Assembly: GCF_900074925.1 (NCBI RefSeq)
Contig: NW_019716267.1
Location: 558,001 to 622,000 of the forward strand
Direction of reading: 5' to 3'
DNA from: Ramularia collo-cygni
Lineage: Eukaryota > Ascomycota > Dothideomycetes > Mycosphaerellales > Mycosphaerellaceae
Length of the DNA: 64,000 nt
Position numbers and translations under genes: made by a program. This document shows positions 22,678 to 34,100 of the stretch, piece after piece. Each line of letters opens with the position of its first letter. Within the stretch, counting starts at the first letter, position 1. The notes under the pieces were generated by a model. That model searched no databases and was not told the origin of the DNA. It worked only from the letters and a program-made list of their open reading frames with translations.

Positions 22678-24302
22678 TCAAGGTAACAGCTCGTCATTCT
22701 CATCATCATCGCACGCAGAATCTCCATCACCCTGCTCATGTTCCATACCCTCTAATGGATCCGTCTCTGCAGCGAGAATACTCGCGCGATTCTGCTTGTC
22801 TCGTCGGAAATGCGCAACGACACTCAATGCCAGGACACTCAGGCCGTGAACGATCGTCGAACCGAATACAACGAAGCATACCACAGGCCATACCGTCTCA
22901 ATTGCGACTTCTCGCGGAGTGTATGGTCTGCCGAACGCTGGTGGGTGATCGTCCGGCGTGCTCGTTCCGTTCTCCAACATAGCTCTGGCCTCAATGGCGA
23001 GGAAGAGGGCACCCAAGCCCATGGGGCCGAAATGGCCGCAGAACAAGCCTTCCCGGAACGTTTTGATATCTGGGATCCAGCGATAGAGTGCCATCATGAC
23101 GGGCAGACGTCTGAAGAGCAGGACCAAGGCCAGGAAGCCGAAAAGTCGCCCGGGAGTCACGAATGGCGTAAGGTAGCCGGGCGTCCAGCTGTGGAATGGC
23201 AAGAATGTCCCCACGTACACAAACATGGCCGAGTTTAAGAGGAGATCGATGATGTTACCCAGATTTTGGGCCTTGGTCTTCGCGTGAAACCAGCCGTCTC
23301 GAGAAAATCCATATCCAGCTCCGAAAGCAACGAGGAAATCATCGCTTCCCAAGGTGCTGCCACAGCCCACAGCTAACAATGCGAGAAGTAGATAGAAGAC
23401 TGTGAAACCTGGTTCGTCGGTGTACCCTTTCTTCTCACAGATGCGTAGTATCCGGTTGAATGCGATTCCTATCGTCATGCCGACCAACGTTCCAAAGAGA
23501 CATTGCCACAATATGGTAATGATTGCCCACTCCTTGAAGGCTTCGAGGTAGGACTCTTGCGTCAAGAAATAAATTCCGATGTACAGAAATGGAAAAGAGA
23601 CGCCGTCATTGCAGCCGGATTCTGCTGAAAGCATGTCTTTGATCCGTTTTGGCACTCGGCTGCTGAATTGACTGTTGGAGAGAATCGACGCCGCCAACAC
23701 AGGATCCGTGGGCGTCAAGCAAGCGGATACAACCAAGGCAGTGGGAATGTCCGTTTTGAAGAGGAGGTAGCAGAAGAGGGCACAAACGACCCATCCGAAT
23801 GTCATGACTGGTCCCAACAGCATGGCGACTGATTTCCAGTGTCTACTTGCGTAGTATTTCGGGAGTTCGACACCGACTGTGAAGACCTGGATACCCACGA
23901 TGACGCGGGTCGCCTCTTGTACTTGGAGATCGCCCTATACCGTATGTTAGTCGTGATATAAGTTTGGCATTCATCTTGAACGTACCCATCCCCAGCCTCG
24001 TCCAAGATTCGCTGCAGGTCCTTTGAACGTGTCTTTGTTCTCACATCCGTGAACGCAAANATTGGGTACCAGCCATCCTAGGACTTGCGGACCGAGAATG
24101 ATGCCAACCAGTAAAGCGATAGGAGGCTCACTGAGATGGAGTCTGTTCTTCAAGAACTGGCTGAACAGCTATAATGAGTGATTTAGCTCTGCGTTGAACA
24201 TGGAGCATAGCAGTGTTTCCATACCACATAGCTGATGAGGAAAGTGGAAAGGATCAAATATGTCAAATGCGGAGGCGTTGCCTCTATCTGACTCCAGACC
24301 AT
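22678..24302 (-). CDS. Plasma-membrane Na+/H+ antiporter, fungal Nha1/Sod2 type
   Basis: Exports Na+ (and K+) in exchange for H+ for salt tolerance and pH control. Exons 24302-24225, 24168-23986 and 23934-22678 give about 505 aa. Introns are 51-56 nt and the second has a CTAAC branch. About twelve hydrophobic segments are visible. The cation-binding signatures are present: LTPTDPVLAASI, AESGCNDGVSFP, and the conserved GHFGPMGLGALF loop. The N-terminus has SEPPIALLVGIILGP, typical of this family. The cytosolic tail is short (about 45 residues, acidic end) compared with yeast Nha1, closer to fission-yeast Sod2. One N sits in an extracellular loop. Confidence 0.92.
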
Positions 24303-24942
24303 GGTGGCTTCATGTGCTTGCGACAAGCTTGAGGTGTTGAGGTGTGATGGTCGCGTGCAGTTTTTTGGGATCGGCGGTCTGGACAAGACGAATGGTCGAA
24401 CACGTTCGCTGTGAAGATTGTTGATGTTCGTTGTGGAGCAAACGAGAAGTTCAGAAGAGAATGATCATTGGTGACGTTGTCCAAGTCTCGAGCCTCCAGA
24501 TGTGGCCGTGCATGTGAGGCACTTTTGTGGTCGATAGGAAGGAGGTAACTCCGGTGTGACTTTTGTGGAGCACTTCCAAATATTATTATTCCCGTCTTGG
24601 TTCATTCAACGGGCCCGATGTTCACGCGTCTCTCCAACGGCCTCAGCACATCTCCGACTCTCCGTGGACGTCAAGCTGCGATTATCAACACAACATCAAC
24701 TTCCAATAAGCTGAAAATACCTTCAACACATCAAATGCGAGCGAGATGCAGCACACCACAGGTAAGGCAATCTAGGAAGGCCTTCCTGACGACCTTTCTA
24801 GCTTGAGGCTCAGCCTTTGCCGATCGCGCCGCCTCGACTTCTCTCGNCCTTCATCTCTCTCTTCTTCATAGTCCTATACTGTCACCTTATCTCCCCCTCG
24901 TCTCAATCACAATCAGCTCGCGACCAGACNCTACAACCCACC
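24303..24942. other. Divergent promoter between antiporter and DUF7053 genes
   Basis: About 0.64 kb separating two divergent starts. AAATATTATTATTCCC at about 24578 is an AT-rich patch. Plus-strand pyrimidine-rich sequence at 24840-24900 precedes the DUF7053 start, as in many fungal promoters. No gene seen. Confidence 0.4.
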
Positions 24943-25568
24943 ATGCCGACCCGAATGTGCAACATCACGCCTCTTCCGCGCGAGATCTCGCGGGAGACGG
25001 CGGTGTCGATGCTTCACGACCACTCAGCGATGATCGAGTTGAACCCTCTCGTTCTTCGCCACGAGATTTGCGATAGCCCTCCGAGCGCCACGCCTGATGA
25101 GGCCGAGCATATGACCTGGTACACCATAACAGACAAGATCAATTATCTGCCAGGAGGTCTATACTCTTCGGAGGTTTCGTACAAGGCTGGCTTCTACGAC
25201 TTGCCCGTAGGACTGCAGACCCATGTGTTCGCACCTGCAGGTGTAGATATCAAGAGCAAGTGGAGTACGTCTCCTCAGATGTAGGTACCCAGTGTACAAA
25301 TGTTGACAAACGTTCAGGTGTATGTGGTAACGCTCCCGGGGAGCCCAGAGAGCCTCCGGAGCTCGGTGTCAATGCGCCTAGGGATGGTCTTTACATCAAG
25401 GAGGAGCTGGATCTGCGCTGCAACATGTTCATGACTGGCTTCATCAAGTCGAATATAAAGAAAAGCCACGGCGTGGCTGTGAAGAAGATTATCGAAAGAG
25501 CTGGGATGATGGCACCGCCACCAAATCGCGAAGCCACTTCAGCAGCACAATCGGGAGTTACCCCATGA
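24943..25568 (+). CDS. DUF7053 family protein
   Basis: Exons 24943-25264 and 25318-25568, joined across a 53 nt intron (GTACGT..TTCAG), give 190 aa. Family signatures are clear: PREISRETAVSMLHDHSAMI, LNPLV near residue 37, EHMTWYTITDKINYLPGG, LQTHVFAPAGVDIKSKW, GEPREPPELGVNAP, then the paired LYIKEELDLRCN and FIKSNIKK segments. The fold is thought to be related to START/SRPBCC lipid-binding proteins, but no biochemical role is established. It is tandem with wetA, 0.8 kb upstream, with no evidence of a shared function. Confidence 0.83.
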
Positions 25569-25800
25569 CTTGACGAGTTCAAGAACGATACATCTATGTA
25601 TACCCAATGCTGGCAATCCATGTGCTGCGGTGTACTTGTGCGCAGGTACACGCCAGGGCAGCCGTTCATGACTCAGCCTGCATTTACTTGGATAATCACC
25701 AGGAGGACTTGCCTTATCACGCAATGACTACTGGTAAAATGAATGCTCCTGTGGCAACGATCGTTGCATCTGCACTGGCGGTCTCCATGACGTACAGTGT
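25569..25800. other. Intergenic between DUF7053 and the wetA promoter block
   Basis: No gene and no CATTCY site in these 230 bases. The AbaA-type sites begin at 25801. Confidence 0.4.
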
Positions 25801-26183
25801 CATTCCGCAGGCCTGAGGATGCCGTTTCTGTCAAAGCAGATCTAACTCATTCCGGACATTTGCCAGCTCTTCGCCCATGGATTACTTCAAAGTAGAAGGA
25901 CCAAGCTTCGAGAACTTGTACACATTGAAGCCATACTTATCCTGATAGACATCATAGCACTTCAGCTCAAAAGAATGATACGGTGTTACTGGGCTGGACG
26001 GTGAAGTTCCGCAGGAGTTGATGATATCTGCTGTTTGAACATTCCTCATTCAATTTCTATCTTCCCGGAATGCGGGCTTGCACAAAGCCATTCTTGCTTC
26101 TCACGTCACCACAGTGATCACGGGAAGGTGTAGCAACGGTCGCTGGCCAATCTGAACTGTCGCTCGGACTACGGCGCGGAATG
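25801..26183 (+). promoter_or_regulatory. Cluster of seven AbaA-type CATTCY sites upstream of wetA
   Basis: CATTCY (either strand) occurs at 25801, 25848, 25972 (minus), 26040, 26067 (minus), 26089 and 26178 (minus). In Aspergillus the TEA/ATTS factor AbaA binds CATTCY and turns on wetA late in conidiation. Seven matches in 583 bases before the ATG compare with about 0.6 expected at equal base frequencies. The sites were read directly; binding is inferred. Confidence 0.55.
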
Positions 26184-26382
26184 GCGAAGGCTGGGAGATG
26201 TCTTCACAATAGCTCTGTCCCCTTCGTACTTGTCCGGGGTCTTCTCGCATGGCCATTTGCGGCAATTTGTGTCAGTCCTCTTAACAAGAGTCTAAACATC
26301 GCTACTGCGACAATACTCTATTGTCATAGTACTCCCTCAAGTTCAACACATCATTTTGTTTCGAGCCCGAAATCTCGCAGCA

Positions 26383-28131
26383 ATGGCAACGATTGGCCGC
26401 CAAAACGCACACCATGTCCGACCGTCCAACAAAGAGCCTGAATGGTCCAGCATCTGCAACAATGTCCTCGATCAATACCTCAACGACGACGACATCTTTG
26501 GCTTTGGCTCGGAACAGCGTGGAAGAAGCAGTTCCGATGACTCTGTCAATCTCTTTGACTTCTCAGGCTCAAGTGAACAAAGCAGCAACCAGACAATAGA
26601 GACATCGCCTATTCCTTCCTGGGAAATCGCACAGCGTACGGCGCCCGAAGCCCAGCAGCCAAAGGCAAAGGTGCCGCTCGACTTTTGGCACAAAAAGCTG
26701 CGTGCACTGGAGCAACATGCGGCTGCGTCTGAGCACGACAAGTCCCGCAAGCTGAGAACGACCAAGTCACATCCCGACTTTCTAAGTCTGGGAGGTTATC
26801 CCTCACCTCCAGCGATACCAGCCTCGCCTACCGACCAATCATCTTCAGCTCAGCGTCAAAAGTCACGTATCGCCGCAAACGGAAACAAGGCATCGACCCA
26901 GCGGAGTGTCACATCGAGGNCCGTCTCGCGGGGGCGGCCAACAGGAGTGACGAAGCAGCCTCCTGCAGCGGGTGCCGCTGTCAATCCATCGGTCACAGTC
27001 CGCAAATCAAGTGCGTCGCCCTCCAAGATGATGACCCCGTCGCGGTACCGTGCAGGTTTCAAAAACGTATGGGCGGATCGTATCGAATCGAGCCCAAAGA
27101 AGTACGAGCTCCGAATGCCATCACATACGTTCCCAGCGTCGCCACCGCCTTCAGCCAAGTCAATCCACGATTCTTTCGCTGCTTTCGGATCACCTATTAC
27201 CTACTCCGCAGTGCCGGGCTGCGACCCGCAGGTTTCACCACTAGCACGCAGTTTTCAGCAGGCTCGCATACATACTCCGCTCACATCGCCACTGCTAAGT
27301 CCGGGAAGCAACGTCAGTCCTTCATATTTCGAACCACTACCTACTACGAATCCATATGTGACCCAAACTTTGCCCCTGAACGATACTGCTCCACTATATC
27401 CTGAGCGGACAGACTCACTGGCAGCAGCGAACAATGTTCAAGCATTTGATTTTGGATTCCCAACGTCCACTGACAACGATCCATGGGGCGATCCTTCCTC
27501 ATACACAGAGCCATCATCAGCCCTGTACTCCGCGGATCCCTTCAGGAATACCGACCCATTCGGCACCCTTGACCAAAACACCATTTCAGGATCCAGCTCG
27601 CTCGAACTTGGTCTAGGCATCAGCTGCAACCCAAACCATCTCGTATCAAACTACCAGACAAACACGACCGTCCCACCGAGCGCCACGTATCAGAATTTGA
27701 GCGAGCTGCCAAGCCCATACTACGTGCCCTCACTTCCCAACGGGTTGCCCGATACTCAATACCGCCGAATAGGCACNGGATCTCCACCGCCTCCCCAGTC
27801 AGAATGCCGGCCAAGAAGAACATCTGCCTCGCGATCCACATCACGGCATCACCGCCGGACAAAGTCGACGAATTCTAGCAATACCCCTCGACAACCAAAT
27901 TTCGCAGCAGCGGATAAAGGTGGTTTTGTCAATTATACTCCACATGACCACAACAAGATTCTCAGCGGAGTTGCGCCTTCAGGCAGTTCCAAGACTAAAG
28001 CTCGGAGAGAAAAGGAAGCTCTCGATAAGCGGCGGAGGTTGAGTCAGGCTGCTTATGCTGCTGTCATGGCTGCTGGAGGATCCATGGAGCAATTAACGAA
28101 AGCCGGTCTGGTGGGTGATTTGGCGTATTAG
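26383..28131 (+). CDS. wetA: WetA, late conidiation regulator
   Basis: WetA acts in the nucleus after BrlA and AbaA to drive spore-wall maturation, trehalose storage and dormancy. It is a single exon of 582 aa starting at the ATG at 26383. The N-terminus has the conserved block EWSSICNNVLDQYL at residues ~19-32. The middle is Ser/Pro-rich and disordered. The hallmark C-terminal domain at ~512-567 reads FVNYTPHDHNKILSGVAPSG then SSKTKARREKEALDKRRRLS, a basic putative DNA-binding and nuclear-localisation region. The protein is somewhat longer than Aspergillus WetA. Two N bases fall in the disordered part. The upstream region carries a run of AbaA-type sites. Confidence 0.92.
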   Translation: MATIGRQNAHHVRPSNKEPEWSSICNNVLDQYLNDDDIFGFGSEQRGRSSSDDSVNLFDFSGSSEQSSNQTIETSPIPSWEIAQRTAPEAQQPKAKVPLDFWHKKLRALEQHAAASEHDKSRKLRTTKSHPDFLSLGGYPSPPAIPASPTDQSSSAQRQKSRIAANGNKASTQRSVTSRXVSRGRPTGVTKQPPAAGAAVNPSVTVRKSSASPSKMMTPSRYRAGFKNVWADRIESSPKKYELRMPSHTFPASPPPSAKSIHDSFAAFGSPITYSAVPGCDPQVSPLARSFQQARIHTPLTSPLLSPGSNVSPSYFEPLPTTNPYVTQTLPLNDTAPLYPERTDSLAAANNVQAFDFGFPTSTDNDPWGDPSSYTEPSSALYSADPFRNTDPFGTLDQNTISGSSSLELGLGISCNPNHLVSNYQTNTTVPPSATYQNLSELPSPYYVPSLPNGLPDTQYRRIGXGSPPPPQSECRPRRTSASRSTSRHHRRTKSTNSSNTPRQPNFAAADKGGFVNYTPHDHNKILSGVAPSGSSKTKARREKEALDKRRRLSQAAYAAVMAAGGSMEQLTKAGLVGDLAY

Positions 28132-28134
28132 CAT

Positions 28135-28166
28135 TGAGAGAGAGAGGGAGAGGGTGTGTGTGTGTG
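28135..28166. repeat. GA/GT microsatellite in the wetA 3' region
   Basis: A (GA)n run passes into (GT)n immediately after the wetA stop codon, in the short convergent spacer before the PPR-like gene. Confidence 0.8.
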
Positions 28167-28360
28167 CTATTGTACAGTTCCTACCAAAGTCTTGCTGGCC
28201 TGCAGTGTTACAAGAGACAGAGAAAGAAGAGATAAACATAATACTTTTAATCAAGTCGGTGTCTTTGTACACGAATTTACAACATACATATCTACAAGTG
28301 CCGAGAAATTTGCGCACTATAAACGCCATCCCTATGCCGTCGCTATGCATCGCTAACATG

Positions 28361-31102
28361 TCAGACATTTGGCTCGTACTTTACATCTCCTTTCCCATCT
28401 CCCGTCTCTTCAACATCAAGGTTCTGGCGCAGAAAGGCGGGGACCTCCCATGCTCGATTCTCCACTGTCCCATTTCCCTTTCTCATGGGCACTTTGATGC
28501 CATCGTCCAACATCTCTTGGAACGTGCCGTGGCCAAAAGTCTTAACTCGACCCAACTCACGCTTTTTCCACTCTCCATCTTTCTTCCATGCGGCTTCTAA
28601 GAGCTCCGCGAATGGAACTTCGGGCTCTGACATGCCCACTTCAGCAAGATCATCAGCCAGGATGCCGTGTAAGAAGTCCCGCCGCCCGTGAAATTGAGGC
28701 GAGTCTCTAGACAGACGTCCCATAGATATGCTCTGCAGTATTTGTGACTCCAGCGGACTGACAGCCGGTTGATCTGCAACAGCATCACCTTTATCAGCGG
28801 TACGAAAGCCACCGCTCATTCCAACAGCGAACTTTGGAGCAACCGCATGCCATATAGCCACGCTGGAGTTTGGCGTATCATCGGTCGGCATGAAGAAGTT
28901 CAAGTGCCTTTTCATACGGTAGCGGATGTTTGGGTCAACCTGCCCGGCTGCACAAGCGTACCGCCAGATCACCCTCAGCATGTTGTGATATCGCCGCCGC
29001 CATGCTATCGTGAAGAGAATTCTGTATGTGAAGCGGTTCGGAACGAGGGCACCAGGCCGGCCGATGCGGAAATGCTGCACTATGGAAACAGCTGATGCGG
29101 GATCCTCATCGCGCAGGGAAGACGTCAACAAGGTGTTTAGTCCAACTGTGTCCAGGGCCCAGCCGCTGTTCCTCCTGCCGAATTCGGCCAACACCTCAAA
29201 GGCATCTTTAAGCTGCCCGGCNGAGGCCAGAACGGCGATCATGCGATTTACAGCGCCGACAGAAAGCCAATTGAAGGACTCCAGGCCATAGACCGCATTG
29301 AAGCGGTTGTCGTAGAGCTTGAAGAAGGTCGCAATACGGCCGCCTCGAGCTATGTATGACGCCAGATCGTTGCCGACAGCATTCTGCGCCACCAGCTTAG
29401 CCGCATGGTGATCCCAAAGCAAGCCTTTCTGCCGCATGATTTCCGCGACACTGCTAGCCTCTGGCGCAAACCGACGGCATATCAAATCGTGGAAGGTGGC
29501 CCATGTGACGGGATCTGGCCTTAGATTCTGCCGCAGCATAATCCCCAGGGAATAGCGGTAATTATGCAGGTCGCCAGCCTTGGCTGCAGCAGCGAGGCAA
29601 CGATTCCAATTCGAGACCGTGAAGACGTAATTTCCGTCTTCTAGTGCTCTGTACATTGCGCGAAAAGCTGCAAAGTCGTTGTACTTGGTCAAGAAATTTA
29701 NGGCGAGGTCGACTGTGGTGGAAGTAGCCATGGAAGCGACTCCGGGAGTAGAAAATAGAGAGATGAGTTTCTCCATGACCATACGGACATGATCACGCTG
29801 GGCCGGATTGGATGAGACTCGTCGGAGCTCTTGCGGCTTACTCTGGCATAGCTCTGCCACGTAGGCGGAAACTTCCAAAGAGGTTGCGAGTGATTTTGGG
29901 CGCTCTTCAAGCACGTCAGACAAGTTGAGTTTGCGTGTGCGATCTTCGGTCCAAGTCGAGCGCACGGGACTTGTCACAGGCGTCGAGGACCCTTCCTGCT
30001 CATTGAGCTCGTTCTCCAGATGCTCCAAGTCGTTCACGTCAAACGAGCCTTGCTCCTCTTCCTGGACTGTGTTCGGTACCGCAAGACTCGCCAATTTCAT
30101 TTCCTCTTCAGATGATATCCTGCGTCCTAGAGCATGGTCCTCCAGTTTGTTGCTGACATGAGCTCCGACAATNTCTTCTTCCGGCATCACGTCCAGATAT
30201 CGCGGCAAAATCTTCAGGGCCCGAGTAATTTGCGAAGATGAGCCAAGGAGATCAAAGCCAGCAAAGGCATCGGGTACTCTAGAGCAATGTGTCACTTCAC
30301 GTGCTACTTGTACATGACAACCAGTATGCTCCATTATCTCCTTGAAGGAGACGCCTGCATTGCTGTGAAACTTGGCAAGTACGCCCTTGGGTAACATTAC
30401 TGTCTCTAGCCTCTTCTTGTACAGCATGGGGCCGGTCATTGTCTTTTCGTCCAACGTGCGAAGGATGATGCGCCAATCGTTAGAGCCCGCATAGTTATGA
30501 CGCTCTTGCTGTATTTGATGTGCTCGAGATTCACTTCCCCTTTTGCTAGAGAGGACTTTTCTGACATTTGCGGCGTGTCGCGTTGAGAGATGCTGTTTTT
30601 CCTTAATCGGCGCAGCAGACAGGTACCGGCGGATGAAGGCAGGATCGGTGGAAGGGTTCGTTGATTCGGGAGGCCGTGCGGAGCGTTTCCCAGCGGCTGA
30701 CAAGTCGTCTTCTTCGTCGCCGCAAGAATTGGCGATTGGCGTGCGTGCAATCGCGTCGGGCGGGTCATGAGAGTCGGGTCGATCGTCATCGTGTAATATT
30801 TCTTCTTTTTGCTCTGGCTCTGAATGTGAAGCCAGCGAGGTGCTCTGAGTCGCATATTCTCGACATGAATGGCCTCCTACTACTGTGACGATACCGGATC
30901 GCGGTCTTTGTACGCTCTTGAGAGCGTACCGCTGTGAGTCGTCCCGTGGTGGATTGCATCGCTTCGGAGGTGAAGATGAAGATGTTGCCCGTTCGATGAG
31001 GTGCCGCCGCGAATGGGAGCGATATGCGTTGCCTACTCGGTCATTGCCGAGTGAGCGGATGATACGTCGCAGCGGCCCCTTTAGCCCGCCGTGACATTGC
31101 AT
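28361..31102 (-). CDS. Mitochondrial RNA-binding protein with KH-like and PPR-like regions
   Basis: Single exon of about 913 aa. I chose the ATG at 31102, which gives an Arg-rich start (LKGPLRRIIRSLGN) fitting a mitochondrial presequence. The longer ORF from 31204 would overlap the divergent Mrc1 CDS by 79 bases. Residues ~222-310 resemble a KH domain, with LPKGVLAKFHSNAGVSFKEI and GCHVQVAREV. The C-terminal half has helix-turn-helix repeats of PPR style, such as NWNRCLAAAAKAGDLHNYRY. A role in mitochondrial mRNA processing or translation is inferred from this layout; the exact orthologue is not recognised. Two N bases fall inside. Confidence 0.62.
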   Translation of the reverse strand: MQCHGGLKGPLRRIIRSLGNDRVGNAYRSHSRRHLIERATSSSSPPKRCNPPRDDSQRYALKSVQRPRSGIVTVVGGHSCREYATQSTSLASHSEPEQKEEILHDDDRPDSHDPPDAIARTPIANSCGDEEDDLSAAGKRSARPPESTNPSTDPAFIRRYLSAAPIKEKQHLSTRHAANVRKVLSSKRGSESRAHQIQQERHNYAGSNDWRIILRTLDEKTMTGPMLYKKRLETVMLPKGVLAKFHSNAGVSFKEIMEHTGCHVQVAREVTHCSRVPDAFAGFDLLGSSSQITRALKILPRYLDVMPEEXIVGAHVSNKLEDHALGRRISSEEEMKLASLAVPNTVQEEEQGSFDVNDLEHLENELNEQEGSSTPVTSPVRSTWTEDRTRKLNLSDVLEERPKSLATSLEVSAYVAELCQSKPQELRRVSSNPAQRDHVRMVMEKLISLFSTPGVASMATSTTVDLAXNFLTKYNDFAAFRAMYRALEDGNYVFTVSNWNRCLAAAAKAGDLHNYRYSLGIMLRQNLRPDPVTWATFHDLICRRFAPEASSVAEIMRQKGLLWDHHAAKLVAQNAVGNDLASYIARGGRIATFFKLYDNRFNAVYGLESFNWLSVGAVNRMIAVLAXAGQLKDAFEVLAEFGRRNSGWALDTVGLNTLLTSSLRDEDPASAVSIVQHFRIGRPGALVPNRFTYRILFTIAWRRRYHNMLRVIWRYACAAGQVDPNIRYRMKRHLNFFMPTDDTPNSSVAIWHAVAPKFAVGMSGGFRTADKGDAVADQPAVSPLESQILQSISMGRLSRDSPQFHGRRDFLHGILADDLAEVGMSEPEVPFAELLEAAWKKDGEWKKRELGRVKTFGHGTFQEMLDDGIKVPMRKGNGTVENRAWEVPAFLRQNLDVEETGDGKGDVKYEPNV

Positions 31103-31125
31103 AAAATAAAACAGAGACGGAGCTG

Positions 31126-34100
31126 ATGGCCGGACAGCATAGCATGATGTGTATCTTTGCTCAGGAACCCGGCCGCAAAATCGCGAATGCGGAGCTTGGA
31201 CCATCTTTCGCTTCCACCTCGCCCAACCTTCCTCTTACGCGTGTCGACGCGTTGGAAACTCAAACGTCTTTCTCGTCTCGTCTCCCACATCCATTGCGTC
31301 CAACATCCATTACTTCTTGTCCCGCTAGACGCAACTTTCTTGACCTGCAAGATACTGGAAACACTTTACTCGGAGACCCACGCATCCATACATATCAGCT
31401 GCGCGACGAACTGGGACTAGACGACGCAGATATGGCCGCCCATCTGCTTGCAGACGTCGCGTCGCCAATGAACGCGTCTCTACTGGAGACAGCTACACAG
31501 AGATCCGAAGATGCCAGCTCACAACCACTCCGAGGATTGTCAGAAACCATGGACGCGGTTTCTTCATCTCACCTGGAAAAGAACCTTATCCAAGGAGGAA
31601 GTTCGTTGGCCGACNGTAGTCCGGACAGGGCGTCAGAATCCGACGAAGATTCTGACATTGACATTCGGCGGCCTATGGGGCGTGCTGCCCGGCGCATGCT
31701 GGGTGGCAGTCCAAAACCTCAGACTCAGCAATCGTCAATGCTCAGCGATGACGAGGATCTCTACTCTGCAACTCCCAGGAAGAACAACCACAAGTCACCA
31801 TCGCCACCGGAGACAGATGCTCGCTCCAGCTTATTCGTGAGCCCGGCGAAGCCAGGTCAGGACGACAACGGTAGTGACGAAGATCTACCTGCAAATCCAA
31901 CTGGGAGCAAACAGAAGTTGGCGGCCCNGGTTGCCGAGAAGCGCGCAGAGCGACTGGCCAAGGAAGCAGAGGAGGCACAGCAGCGGTCTGCATTCGCTCA
32001 TGCGTCTTCGGACCTCCCAGACGAGATTGTGGAGAATTCACGAGAACCAGTGAACTCGGAGCTGGAGCGGATCATGTCAGACGCTGCTAAGCCTACCAGG
32101 AAAGCGAGCAAGAAGGCAATGCTGGAAATGGAGCGAGAAACACAGAGAATGGTGCGACAGCAGGCTCTCGCGCATCAGATGAAGACCAAGAAGAAGTTCA
32201 CGACCAACGATCTATTCGCCAAGTTCAACTACCGCCCAGGAGGACAAGTACTCGCCCCGAAACAGCCTATAGACGGAGACACGACTGCATCGTCCGCACC
32301 TAATAGTGACATGGTAGATGCGGTTACGAGGGAGCCGGTTAGCACACCTCCATCGAGTCCGCCAACGCCTCTGGATCGGCAAAGAGCTTTGGTGGAGCAA
32401 GGAGCACTTAGCAAACTTGTGCCAGTGCGAGAAGACAGTCTCAATAACATTGTTGACGAAGACGAGGGAGAAGAGCTCCTTAGCGTGCACGACATGATCC
32501 ACTCCTCACGTGCCGCCGAACTGGCGGATACGCCAGCTAAAGCAGCCTCTGAAAAGAAAAAAGGTCTCCGACTTGCCAGATTCGGAAAGAAACCCGTGCC
32601 GTTGAGGCAAGACGACAGCAGTGATGATGAACTGGAGATCGTCAAAGAGTTGCCTAGTCACCTCAGCATCTTTGACAGAGCCAAGGGCGTTCAGAAACGC
32701 CAGCACACTGATTCAGCTGCCATTCACATTCTGAAACATCTTGCCCACGCCGGAACAGACGCTGCTCATTCTGGACGTCGCAACAAGAATAACTCGCGAC
32801 CGTCGGTGAACCCACAAGTTCTAGAGGCTCAACTGCGTTTGCGAGCGAAGGAGCAAGCTCGAGCCCGCCAGCTGGAGCGCATCGCAGAACTCAAAGCAAA
32901 AGGCATTGAAGTGCAGACGACCGAGGAGCGTGAGCGGGAGGCGGAGGAGTTTGAAAACCTCCTCGAGAAAGCCAGGCAGGATGCGGTGAACCTCCGCAAG
33001 GCCGAGAAAGCTGCAGACAACGAGGGAAAGATTGTGGTCAGCGATGACGAGAGCGAGGATGAAGACTACTACGACGGATCCGAGAATGACGACGATGATG
33101 AGCGCGACGGAGTCCAGAAGGAAGCTAATGAGATGGTGGACGAGGCCGCTGATGAAAGCGAGGATGAGGAGGAAGAAGACGAAGATGACATCGAGCAGGA
33201 CCGCGAAGAAGACGCTGATGAGCTAGCTGAGCAGGAAGAGGTTTCACCAGAGGCGGATGTGCCGCCTCTTTCGCCGCACATCGAGTCGGCAGGAACAGGA
33301 GACTGGGAGCATCAAACACCGGTCGTCAGTCGAAAGCCTCGGAAGTCCCACATTGTTGTGGATGACGAGGAAAGCGATGTCGAAGGTCCACATAATGTCA
33401 CAGATGCTCCACCCCAATCTGATGATGAAGATGACGACCCATTTGCTGCCTTCAATTTCGGCGCTGCCAAAACTACGAAAGCATTGATGAGCCCCACGCA
33501 AGCTTTCAATGCCACCATGCAGACACCAACACAGAATACGCAGCAGGACTCGCTAGACATCCTGGCATATCTGGCTCCACATAGCTCCGCCTTGAGGCCC
33601 TCCATACCCGTCGATATGGAAACACAGACGCAACCAGGAAGCCAAGTGAACTTTGTGCCAGGAAGTCAGTTGCCTGAAAGCCAGCAAGTTGACCTTGCCT
33701 GGGAGACACAGGCCCCAGAGACACCGGTGTCTGGAATGAACCGTGGAGCATCCACTGTCGCGGTCGAAACCCCTGGATGGGAGCCCACTCAAGACGATGG
33801 CCTGCCTACGGAGTGGCAAGCCAGACAAGAAATTGAGCGGGAGAACAACCTCGAGTCAATTGCTGAGCATGACACGCAGTCGACGGTCCGTCTACGGATC
33901 AGCGAATCCCCAGTCCCTGCGCCTAAGCGCAACCGTCTGGTGCGCGGGCAACGGGCTGTGGTTGACTCGAGTGACGAGGAAGATGGGGCAGATGCTCAGC
34001 CTGCTGAGGCAGCGCGAAAGGACGTCTTTCGCGAAATGGCGAAGCGGCGGAAAGAGGCACTGACCACCGCCGAGAAGGCCGAAGCTCAACGCGAAGCTAA

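Noticed and set aside
33029..33320. Ser-rich ORFs antisense to MRC1
   Set aside because: Shadows of Asp/Glu-rich codons in the real gene.
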